20,233 nucleotides of DNA from a virus. Below the pieces are notes generated by a model. It was not told where the DNA came from. It worked only from the letters and a program-made list of their open reading frames with translations, and did not search any database. The position numbers and the translations under genes are program-made. The stretch spans positions 1-20,233 of IMG/VR virus record IMGVR_UViG_3300025009_000416. One strand, 5' to 3'. Shown piece by piece: positions 1 to 5,134 of the stretch (positions are counted from its first letter, which is position 1; each line of letters begins with the position of its first letter).

Positions 1-8
1 TAGCTTAT

Positions 9-61
9 TCTAGTGTAGGAGAGAAAAGGCAGCGAAGCTGCCCTCTCTCTTACACACTAGA
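9..61 (-). terminator. Hairpin terminator of the first repeat-protein gene
   Basis: On the minus strand a 6-bp GC-rich stem (28-33 with 37-42, loop TTC) is followed by TTTTCTCTC. Outer arms TCTAGTGT (9-16) and ACACTAGA (54-61) are also complementary, so the whole element is a long interrupted hairpin. The TAG stop codon of the upstream gene lies in the outer arm. An almost identical copy stands at 1997-2049 behind the paralogue. Confidence 0.7.
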
Positions 62-860
62 TCCAAGCAGGATTTCTATTCTCAGTAATCATAAACAAAT
101 CCCAGAAGGTCTTGTCAACAATCTTGTCAAACTCTGCCCTTGCAGCATCGACAACCTTGTCAAACTCTGCCCTTGCAGCATCGACAACCTTGTCACGCTC
201 TGCCCTTGCAGGATCGACAATCTTGTCAAACTCTGCCCTTGCAGCATCGACAATCTTGTCACGCTCTGCCCTTGCAGCATCGACAACCTTGTCAAACTCT
301 GCCCATGCAGCATCGACAACCTTGTCACGCTCTGCCCTTGCAGCATACCTAACCTTGTCATACTCTGCCCTTGCAGCATCGACAATCTTGTCACGCTCTG
401 CCCTTGCAGCATCGACAACCTTGTCACGCTCTGCCCTTGCAGCATCGACAACCTTGTCAAACTCTGCCCATGCAGGATCGACAATCTTGTCAAACTCTGC
501 CCTTGCAGCATCGACAACCTTGTCAAACTCTGCCCTTGCAGGATCGACAATCTTGTCACGCTCTGCCCTTGCAGCATCATTCAACAACCCTACAGGGCAT
601 CCCATGCCTCTAAACTTTCCCGCTTTGATCGCTTCAACGATTTCAGCGGGAAAGTTTAGAGGCGTACTGAAATCAGTACACTCCTTTTGAATCCCACCTT
701 CAAAACCCCCATAGAACCAACGCAATGCACCATGGCCTACAAGATCATCATCGTCCCCGCAATGCTCGCGGAGTTCGATGCCTCTCTTGCTCGCCAAGTC
801 CGCCGATGTTAGAAAATAATTCTTACCGTCTTTTTCAATCCAAGAAACAAATTCACACAT
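57..860 (-). CDS. Repeat protein with 14 eleven-residue (hendecad) units, copy 1
   Basis: A 267-residue protein of unknown function. Residues 1-95 form a conserved N-terminal domain beginning MCEFVSWIEK, with an acidic CGDDDD stretch and an aromatic RWFYGGFEGG segment. Residues 96-249 are 14 tandem 11-residue units of consensus A[A/P][R/W]AE[R/F/Y]DK[I/V]VD. Eleven-residue periodicity and heavy A/E/K content suggest a long amphipathic helix or right-handed coiled coil. An 18-residue tail starts KTFWDLF. The ATG has a strong SD (AAGGAG) in a leader shared with 1109-1948 and 2045-2815. It is a close paralogue of the 2045-2815 gene: head and tail are nearly identical while the repeats differ in number and order. 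I recall AWAEY-type repeat proteins from phages and gut metagenomes, always uncharacterised. No signal peptide or membrane segment is visible. The function is unknown. Confidence 0.85.
   Translation of the reverse strand: MCEFVSWIEKDGKNYFLTSADLASKRGIELREHCGDDDDLVGHGALRWFYGGFEGGIQKECTDFSTPLNFPAEIVEAIKAGKFRGMGCPVGLLNDAARAERDKIVDPARAEFDKVVDAARAEFDKIVDPAWAEFDKVVDAARAERDKVVDAARAERDKIVDAARAEYDKVRYAARAERDKVVDAAWAEFDKVVDAARAERDKIVDAARAEFDKIVDPARAERDKVVDAARAEFDKVVDAARAEFDKIVDKTFWDLFMITENRNPAWI
114..575 (-). repeat. 14 tandem 33-bp coding repeats
   Basis: Perfectly phased 33-bp units encode the 11-residue repeats of the 57-860 protein. Because 33 is a multiple of three, several other frames also stay open and give spurious antisense ORFs. 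Units differ mainly in the second (R/W), fifth (R/F/Y) and last codons. Confidence 0.95.
606..663. repeat. Perfect 19-bp inverted repeat inside the coding sequence, copy 1
   Basis: The arm GCCTCTAAACTTTCCCGCT (606-624) is exactly complementary to 645-663. The 20-nt spacer contains a further ATCG/CGAT pairing around CTTCAA. It lies within the N-terminal domain (PLNFPAEIVEAIKAGKFRG) and recurs base for base at 2561-2618. Confidence 0.9.
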
Positions 861-881
861 TTTAATTCTCCTTTCTCTCTC
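858..881 (-). promoter_or_regulatory. Shared 24-bp translation leader, copy 1
   Basis: The 21 bases upstream plus the ATG are identical at 858-881, 1946-1969 and 2813-2836. They contain AAGGAGAAT eight to nine bases before ATG. Identity stops abruptly just upstream in each copy. Farther upstream here (about 885-915) is an AT-rich stretch with TAATAT that could be a -10 box, without a clear -35. Confidence 0.75.
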
Positions 882-927
882 GGTGTAAAATATTATTCCT
901 ATGTAGAACTATTCTAGCACAGGACAA

Positions 928-960
928 AAGGCATGAATTCTACTTTTTAACTCATGCCTT
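928..960 (-). terminator. Hairpin terminator downstream of the Cys/HTH gene
   Basis: AAGGCATGA (928-936) pairs perfectly with TCATGCCTT (952-960), loop 15 nt, and on the minus strand runs into TTTTGTCC. A CTAG lies on both outer flanks (917-ish and 971), as in the 9-61 and 1997-2049 terminators, and the bases beyond the stem (ATTCTAG..CAGGA) resemble those copies. Confidence 0.65.
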
Positions 961-970
961 CCGTTATGGG

Positions 971-1108
971 CTAGATTTTCGTTTCCTGCTCCTTTACGAT
1001 CTGATCCATTATTTGGTTGTTAATAATTTCTTGCTTCGTCTGCGTAATGCGCCCATGTGAATGCAGGAATTTCTCATGTACTAAACTCCTGCATTCTACA
1101 TTGAGGCA
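971..1108 (-). other. Open frame continuing past the amber stop of 1109-1948
   Basis: After the TAG at 1109-1111 the same frame stays open for 45 codons to a second TAG (971-973). It gives a coding-like, Q/E/K/I-rich stretch ending QEIINNQIMDQIVKEQETKI. No ATG, GTG or TTG start lies in this frame before the late ATG at 1007-1009. An SD-like AGGAG with ATG at about 1076 opens another frame of 22 codons (MRNSCIHMGALRRR...), which looks less protein-like. A 10-bp hairpin (GAATGCAGGA 1059-1068 with 1087-1096) sits just after the first TAG. This could be a readthrough extension, a separate small gene with an unusual start, or a decayed remnant. Confidence 0.4.
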
Positions 1109-1948
1109 CTAAGCTGCTTTCTCTTTTTTAACCTCTTCCAGCATCGTGTAAACGTCGCCAACTTTGTTGACGGTGAAATTTCTGTCCTTCATGTGTTTGA
1201 TGTGGGACAGAATCCTGTTTTTGTTTGTGTTGAGTTCTGTGGCTGCATCCGTCACTTTCAAACCGGCCAGCAGCATTTCATCAATGGAAGCCGCCTGACT
1301 TCCTATCCGATGTCCGAATCTGTTTGCTCCTGCTTGTCCTCCCTTAAAGCGATTCTGAGCCCGTTTGCCCTTCATGCTCTCCACATTGCTTCTGAGCCAT
1401 TCGATGTGTTGCTCCATATTCATGGGATCGTATGGGGGAACATCGGCTTTCTTTCTGGTTCCCGACTTTTTCTCAGTCTGCTTACCTCTGTTCGTGGCGA
1501 GCAAACAAGCGTCGAAAGCTGCCGGGAAATCTTTCTGGCAAGCCAGGCATTCCTGATCGGAAGGATCGCAGAACTGTCCAAACACTTGACAAGCTCCATC
1601 AGGAATTTTAGGCTCTTCCTCTTTCTTGACTTCAGGTTCCGGTTCCGAAGCAGGCTCCGGGATAGGTTCTTCTTCCTTCTCAGGTTCTGGCTTGCCTTCG
1701 GAAGCCTCTTTCATCTTCCGATTCCGTTCTGCCGTCGTCTCATCCACAGGAGGAACATCTTTCAGCCCGGGCTCCTTTTTCATCAGTTCTTCGTGATCTC
1801 GGAGTCTTTTCTTAGCCTCTTCCAGAAGATCGGTGCGAGCTTTTCCTCGCATCTTCCATTCTGTTCCGATTTTCTTGAGAATCTCCTCGTCGGAAACCTT
1901 TTCAGCCAAGAACCCACAGATTGCCACGAGTTTTTCTTCCCTGGTCAT
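1109..1948 (-). CDS. Hypothetical protein: acidic linker, five-Cys cluster, C-terminal HTH-like domain
   Basis: A 279-residue protein, probably DNA-binding. Residues 1-60 are charged and helical. Residues about 64-116 are a low-complexity P/E/K linker. A Cys cluster follows: C120, C127, C134, C137 and C148 (C-x6-C-x6-C-x2-C-x10-C, around GQFCDPSDQEC), which looks like a metal-binding site. Residues 211-264, starting FGHRIGSQAASIDEMLLAGL, resemble the helix-turn-helix modules of phage proteins (G.R.G.Q...ID..L..G...) and match residues 96-145 of the 3372-3809 protein. The start ATG carries the shared 24-bp leader. The stop is TAG and the frame continues beyond it (see 971-1108). It sits between the two repeat-protein copies and could regulate them, which is inference. 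Confidence 0.8.
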   Translation of the reverse strand: MTREEKLVAICGFLAEKVSDEEILKKIGTEWKMRGKARTDLLEEAKKRLRDHEELMKKEPGLKDVPPVDETTAERNRKMKEASEGKPEPEKEEEPIPEPASEPEPEVKKEEEPKIPDGACQVFGQFCDPSDQECLACQKDFPAAFDACLLATNRGKQTEKKSGTRKKADVPPYDPMNMEQHIEWLRSNVESMKGKRAQNRFKGGQAGANRFGHRIGSQAASIDEMLLAGLKVTDAATELNTNKNRILSHIKHMKDRNFTVNKVGDVYTMLEEVKKEKAA

Positions 1949-1969
1949 TTTAATTCTCCTTTCTCTCTC
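1946..1969 (-). promoter_or_regulatory. Shared 24-bp translation leader, copy 2
   Basis: Identical to 858-881 and 2813-2836, although the gene it precedes is unrelated to the repeat proteins. This points to a reused or recombining expression module rather than simple gene duplication. Confidence 0.75.
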
Positions 1970-1996
1970 ATTGTTAATTTCCCACCTCTAGCTTAT

Positions 1997-2049
1997 TCTA
2001 GTGCAGGAGAGAAAAGGCAGCGAAGCTGCCCTCTCTCTTACACACTAGA
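1997..2049 (-). terminator. Hairpin terminator of the second repeat-protein gene
   Basis: Near-identical to 9-61: a 6-bp stem at 2016-2021 with 2025-2030, a T-rich tail on the minus strand and outer arms TCTAGTGC (1997-2004) and ACACTAGA (2042-2049). The TAG stop (2045-2047) is within the outer arm. Confidence 0.7.
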
Positions 2050-2815
2050 CCCAAGCAGGATTTCTATTCTCAATAATCATAAACAAATCCCAAAAGGTCT
2101 TGTCAACAATCTTGTTATACTCTGCCCATGCAGCATTGACAATCTTGTTATACTCTGCCCATGCAGCATCGACAATCTTGTTATACTCTGCCCATGCAGC
2201 ATTGACAATCTTGTCACGCTCTGCCCTTGCAGCATTGACAATCTTGACACACTCTGCCCTTGCAGCATACCTAACCTTGTCATACTCTGCCCATGCAGCA
2301 TTGACAATCTTGTTATACTCTGCCCATGCAGCATTGACAATCTTGTCACGCTCTGCCCTTGCAGCATTGACAATCTTGACACACTCTGCCCTTGCAGCAT
2401 ACCTAACCTTGTCATACTCTGCCCTTGCAGGATCGACAATCTTGTCAAACTCTGCCCATGCAGCATTGACAATCTTGTCACGCTCTGCCCTTGCAGGATC
2501 GACAATCTTGACACACTCTGCCCATGCAGCATCATTCAACAACCCTACAGGGCATCCCATGCCTCTAAACTTTCCCGCTTTGATCGCTTCAACGATTTCA
2601 GCGGGAAAGTTTAGAGGCGTACTGAAATCAGTACACTCTCTCTGTACCCCACCTTCAAAACCCCCATAGAACCACCTAAGAGCACCATGGCCTACAAGAT
2701 CATCATCGTCCCCGCAATGCTCGCGGAGTTCGATGCCTCTCTTGCTCGCCAAGTCCGCCGATGTTAGAAAATAATTCTTACCGTCTTTTTCAATCCAAGA
2801 AATAAATTCACACAT
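2045..2815 (-). CDS. Repeat protein with 13 eleven-residue units, copy 2
   Basis: A 256-residue paralogue of the 57-860 product. Residues 1-95 differ from it at only a few positions (for example VSW to ISW, GGIQKE to GGVQRE), and the tail KTFWDLFMIIENRNPAWV is almost the same. The repeat block (residues 96-238) has 13 units and new variants: AAWAEYNKIVN, AARAECVKIVN and AAWAEYDKVRY. Units 5-8 and 9-12 form a four-unit super-repeat. I start it at the ATG at 2813-2815 because that carries the shared strong SD. The frame is open upstream to a TTG at 2927-2929, but that region holds a hairpin and lacks a matching SD. No enzymatic motif is visible. The long predicted helix suggests a structural or binding role. 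Confidence 0.85.
   Translation of the reverse strand: MCEFISWIEKDGKNYFLTSADLASKRGIELREHCGDDDDLVGHGALRWFYGGFEGGVQRECTDFSTPLNFPAEIVEAIKAGKFRGMGCPVGLLNDAAWAECVKIVDPARAERDKIVNAAWAEFDKIVDPARAEYDKVRYAARAECVKIVNAARAERDKIVNAAWAEYNKIVNAAWAEYDKVRYAARAECVKIVNAARAERDKIVNAAWAEYNKIVDAAWAEYNKIVNAAWAEYNKIVDKTFWDLFMIIENRNPAWV
2102..2530 (-). repeat. 13 tandem 33-bp coding repeats with a 132-bp super-repeat
   Basis: The units encode the 11-residue repeats of the 2045-2815 protein. Variation is concentrated at the codons for residues 3 (R/W), 5 (R/F/Y/C), 6 (D/N/V) and 9-11. The four-unit block is itself repeated, indicating recent unequal recombination. Confidence 0.95.
2561..2618. repeat. Perfect 19-bp inverted repeat inside the coding sequence, copy 2
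   Basis: Exact duplicate of 606-663: arms at 2561-2579 and 2600-2618 with the same 20-nt spacer. The DNA is identical across arms and spacer in both paralogues. Confidence 0.9.
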
Positions 2816-2836
2816 TTTAATTCTCCTTTCTCTCTC
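2813..2836 (-). promoter_or_regulatory. Shared 24-bp translation leader, copy 3
   Basis: Third exact copy of the leader at 858-881, with AAGGAGAAT before the ATG at 2815-2813. Similarity to the other copies ends at its upstream edge. Confidence 0.75.
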
Positions 2837-2842
2837 GTTAAA

Positions 2843-2905
2843 GTTCCCTGTCATACACTCAACCTCTGAAAACAATTTCTCAGAGGCTTGATGAGGGACA
2901 GGAAC
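2843..2905 (-). promoter_or_regulatory. Long interrupted hairpin in the leader of repeat-protein copy 2
   Basis: On the minus strand an outer stem (GTTCC-TGTC with GACAGGGAAC) encloses a TCAA-G-CCTCTGA / TCAGAGGTTGA stem with a single bulge. The element spans 63 nt and ends a few bases before the shared SD leader. There is no T-tract, so it is not an obvious terminator. It could be a leader RNA control element, a processing site or a protein-binding site. Confidence 0.5.
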
Positions 2906-2918
2906 ATCCCTCTTTTTC

Positions 2919-3122
2919 TCACTTTTCAAACAAGATGGTTATGGGGAGATCCTCAATGAAAACTGTATGGATCTTTTTGAGGGCGTACAGCGCCTTTCTC
3001 AGGTTGTTGGTGTAGAACTTGTGACGATGGACAGATTTCTCCCCGTTCTCATAGTAGGCGATAAGGTCTACATTGTAACAGTTCTCGCCAACCATCTTTA
3101 CATTACTATGGGTAACTGTCAT
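2919..3122 (-). CDS. Small hypothetical protein
   Basis: A 67-residue protein of unrecognised family, starting MTVTHSNVKMVGENCYN, then a charged middle (YYENGEKSVHRHKFY) and a helical, hydrophobic end. The composition suggests a small soluble alpha/beta protein. The ATG at 3120-3122 has an SD (GGAGAGAGGAG) at good spacing and the stop is TGA. It starts inside the end of the candidate frame 3106-3330, as expected for tightly packed phage genes, and ends in the leader of the repeat-protein gene 2045-2815. Confidence 0.65.
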   Translation of the reverse strand: MTVTHSNVKMVGENCYNVDLIAYYENGEKSVHRHKFYTNNLRKALYALKKIHTVFIEDLPITILFEK

Positions 3123-3330
3123 TTCCTCTCTCCTCTCTCCAAAAGGTTAATAGATAAGCTGATACATGAAAGACCTGCCCCACCAAGAGGCGATCCTTCT
3201 CGCCCTTGCCTTTGAGAACACCCTGCACAGCCTACAATAAACGTGAAGGGTGTTCCCATGGTGTTGGATCCAGCTTCTCATCTCTCCCTCCTTGTTGCAG
3301 TGTAAAGCTTGAAGGAAGACACGAAAACAA
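3106..3330 (-). other. Coding-like frame interrupted by one amber codon
   Basis: From a TTG at 3328-3330 the frame reads to a TAG at 3106-3108, with a single internal TAG at 3232-3234. Both halves have strongly coding-like codons (many G-first triplets): DEKLDPTPWEHPSRLL before the TAG and AVQGVLKGKGEKDRLLVG after it. The internal TAG lies in the loop of a 9-bp hairpin (GAACACCCT 3213-3221 with 3248-3256 approximately). No ATG start exists in this frame. The best SD-ATG here opens the overlapping frame 3147-3281. It may be a readthrough gene, a gene starting at GTG 3226-3228, or a pseudogene. Confidence 0.4.
3147..3281 (-). CDS. Possible 44-residue basic Cys protein (alternative frame)
   Basis: The ATG at 3279-3281 is preceded by an excellent SD (AAGGAGG, about 5 bases). 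The product MRSWIQHHGNTLHVYCRLC... is rich in Arg, Trp and Cys, with a single C-x2-C pair, and ends at TAA (3147-3149). The residue bias is typical of a shadow frame, and the overlapping frame 3106-3330 has the more coding-like codons. The strong SD is the only good reason to keep it, so one of the two readings is wrong. Confidence 0.3.
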   Translation of the reverse strand: MRSWIQHHGNTLHVYCRLCRVFSKARARRIASWWGRSFMYQLIY

Positions 3331-3371
3331 TATCCTCCGCGTCCTCCTTTAAACCTTACAGCTCTTTTCTC

Positions 3372-3809
3372 CTACAAGTAACCTCTGCTTTTCAGATGGG
3401 CCCTGTGATTAGCGACCCTGGCCTTGCCGTACTCCCTGATCCTGTTAATCTCCACATTAGACAACCCGCGATTAATCATCAAATCGTCCAGATCATCCGC
3501 TTGCGTGCCTATCCGATGTCCGAACATGTTTGTTCCGATAACACTTGCACGTCTTGAGCTTGCAACTTTCACTTTACTGCCGAGGAGCGCATTCACCGCT
3601 TCAAATTCACGCAGCAGGCTTTCTTTTGTCGCCGTGTGGAACATGATGAAAGTAGCCGCGTATTTATCCCCGCTCAGGTAGTTACTAATGAAGTCCTCAA
3701 CCTCAATGCCCTTGCCGGCGAGCCTATCGAGAACCATACGATATGCCGTCATTGCCTCACCGTTGAAGGAAGAACTTACACGTCTTGCTATAGAAATTGA
3801 CTTTTGCAT
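3372..3809 (-). CDS. Hypothetical protein with C-terminal FGHRIG helix-turn-helix-like domain
   Basis: A 145-residue protein starting MQKSISIARR, at an ATG with SD AAGGAGAGT. An upstream in-frame ATG (3920) is rejected because it lies inside the inverted repeats of the leader and has no SD. Residues 1-90 are helical with no recognised fold. Residues 96-145 (FGHRIGTQADDLDDLMINRGLS...) match the C-terminal domain of the 1109-1948 protein, and the DNA encoding the FGHRIG motif is also similar in the two genes. That motif resembles DNA-binding modules in phage proteins. It is likely a phage regulator or DNA-binding accessory protein. The stop is TAG. Confidence 0.75.
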   Translation of the reverse strand: MQKSISIARRVSSSFNGEAMTAYRMVLDRLAGKGIEVEDFISNYLSGDKYAATFIMFHTATKESLLREFEAVNALLGSKVKVASSRRASVIGTNMFGHRIGTQADDLDDLMINRGLSNVEINRIREYGKARVANHRAHLKSRGYL

Positions 3810-3859
3810 TTTACTCTCCTTTGTCTCAATTTTGTTTAGTTCGATCCTATCACTATTCA

Positions 3860-3930
3860 AGCTTTCGACTAATGACACAAGCCGTCCTATGTCATTAGTC
3901 GAAAGCTCGATTAGATTCAATCGAGCTTTC
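3860..3930 (-). promoter_or_regulatory. Two overlapping perfect inverted repeats (mutually exclusive hairpins)
   Basis: Hairpin A: arms 3860-3877 and 3890-3907, 18 bp, perfect, loop 12 nt. Hairpin B: GAAAGCTCGATT (3901-3912) with 3919-3930, 12 bp, perfect, loop 6 nt. They share 3901-3907, so both cannot be fully formed at once. They lie about 50-120 nt upstream of the 3372-3809 start on the transcribed strand. No T-tract follows either stem. This is an attenuator-like or protein-site arrangement. Confidence 0.7.
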
Positions 3931-4025
3931 AGTTTTGAGAGAAAAGAGAAAAGAGAATACTGATAGAAGACACTACATTAAGCTTTTGATATAGACAAGC
4001 TTCGTCGTAGCTATCATATCAGCGT

Positions 4026-4578
4026 GCTAGACTAACAAAATGCAGCATACTTGCGTATTGAGCGCATCTGATATCACTATCAGCACGCTATCAGCTTACA
4101 GATTGCAGTCTGTGAGCTTGTCTGCTTTAATCATCTAGTCTCTTGCGTGACTAGATTAAGTTGTCTGCTTTATGCACCAGCTAGATTCTGTTAGTCTAGC
4201 TATTGTCTTAGAGTCTCAGTCTGTTTTATCAAAGACTATGCACATATTATCTAAGCTCATTTTCACTCGTTTCTAAGCGAGCACTTTCAAAGCAGTAAAC
4301 GCTTTTGTCAAAGTCTTTTGTTAGCTGCTAGCACTATCAAGACACGACTTCGTTCTTCATACACTCGACAATTCAACGCGCAAGCGTTTGTCACTAGCTA
4401 TATATCTCTTCGCTCGTGTATCTAAGCTTGTCATTCTTCGTGTTTTGACTGTCAATCGTGAAGTCTTGCTAATCGTACAGTCATTCAAGAGTGCTTTTCT
4501 ATTCAGCTTACTCTTGTGCAGTGTAGTCGCACACACTTAGAAGCTTTCAGAAGCTTCGTGCAAGCTTTGTCGTGTCTT
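4026..4578 (+). ncRNA. Candidate large structured RNA with three multibranched domains
   Basis: There is no credible ORF, but the stretch is dense in complementary segments. Domain 1: GCTAGACTAAC (4026-4036) pairs perfectly with 4190-4200 and encloses stem-loops at 4094-4117 and 4133-4156. Domain 2: AAAGACT (about 4233-4239) pairs with AGTCTTT (about 4311-4317), enclosing stem-loops at 4266-4281 and 4289-4305. Domain 3: AAGACACGAC (4339-4348) pairs perfectly with 4569-4578, enclosing 4367-4392 (GCAA loop), 4436-4463, 4486-4516 and 4540-4557, and ends in a T-run. The G-U pairs in three stems are valid only on the plus strand. Size and position recall giant phage RNAs such as GOLLD or ROOL, but I cannot assign a family. 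A protein-binding or origin function is the alternative. Confidence 0.5.
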
Positions 4579-4736
4579 TTTCAGTTTTCAATGATCAATG
4601 TTTCGCTCGATATAGATTGCAAACAGCATGCAACCTCGATAATAATGATTGTCAACTATCTTACAAAGTAGTGAGAATTATAGAGAAAAAAAATATCCCG
4701 ACAATGATTATTTGTAAAATGACTCAAAAAATCAAT

Positions 4737-4790
4737 GTTTCAAAATGTTTCAAGCGTTTCAAAATGTTTCAAAGTGAAACATTTTGAAAC
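4737..4790. repeat. GTTTCA iteron pair plus 16-bp palindrome
   Basis: GTTTCAAAATGTTTCAA occurs at 4737-4753 and 4756-4772, and the inverse follows at 4775-4790. The segment 4756-4771 is therefore a perfect 16-bp inverted repeat with a 3-nt centre. Half-site GTTTCA recurs through the block. No T-tract follows in either direction to make it a terminator. It is a likely protein-binding array, for example a replication-initiator or repressor site. Confidence 0.75.
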
Positions 4791-4830
4791 AAAAAAGAAT
4801 AAGAATCACTCGCGGGTTTAATGTTTAGAA

Positions 4831-5009
4831 GCTAATTTGAGACACTATCTTGAGACACATGAGACACAAGCGAAAAAAGCATAATGAAATTAGCAACTTG
4901 CAAGAAAAGAAAAGTGTCTCAAATTAGATGTCAAGGCAACTTGTAATTTGAGACACTACAAACAAGTGAAATGATTAAGAAAATAGCGATATAAGAATCA
5001 TTGTGTCTC
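4831..5009. repeat. Cluster of GAGACAC sites and nested inverted repeats
   Basis: GAGACAC occurs at 4839, 4852, 4861 and 4950 on the plus strand and inverted at 4914 and 5003, with a further copy at 5275. Three copies are extended to TAATTTGAGACAC, and the pair 4914-4926/4944-4956 forms a perfect 13-bp hairpin. GCTAATTT (4831-4838) also pairs with 4887-4894, and AATGATT (4970-4976) with 4996-5002. This is iteron-like organisation with strong folding potential. Confidence 0.7.
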
Positions 5010-5102
5010 ATGTTCTTGATAACTACTTGAAAAGATAGACAAAATAAGAAATGAAACAAAAGACAAAGTGAAACAGCACAAACGAGCGAGAATTCAAGAA
5101 TC

Positions 5103-5134
5103 ATTATCATTCATCCTGAGAAATGAATGATAAT
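5103..5134. repeat. 12-bp perfect inverted repeat
   Basis: ATTATCATTCAT (5103-5114) pairs with ATGAATGATAAT (5123-5134), loop CCTGAGAA. It is AT-rich and in gene-free sequence. No T-tract makes it a terminator. Confidence 0.7.

Noticed and set aside
114-575. CRISPR-like array
   Set aside because: The 33-bp units are contiguous, lack spacers and are in-frame codons.
112-690. Plus-strand repeat ORFs across the first repeat protein
   Set aside because: They are shadows of the 33-bp repeats without ribosome binding sites.
1193-2614. Plus-strand ORF of 473 residues antisense to the Cys/HTH gene and repeat protein
   Set aside because: It arises because the 33-bp repeats keep all frames open; it has no SD, a residue bias rich in Cys, Leu, Phe and Ile, and the opposite strand has well-supported genes.
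57-2815. Diversity-generating retroelement behind the variable repeats
   Set aside because: Substitutions are not adenine-specific and no reverse transcriptase or template repeat is visible in the window.
2816-2929. N-terminal extension of the second repeat protein from TTG
   Set aside because: The MCEF start has the shared strong SD and matches the paralogue start; the extension lies over a hairpin.
4572-4787. Plus-strand ORF of 71 residues
   Set aside because: It runs through the GTTTCA palindromes, has no SD and looks non-coding.
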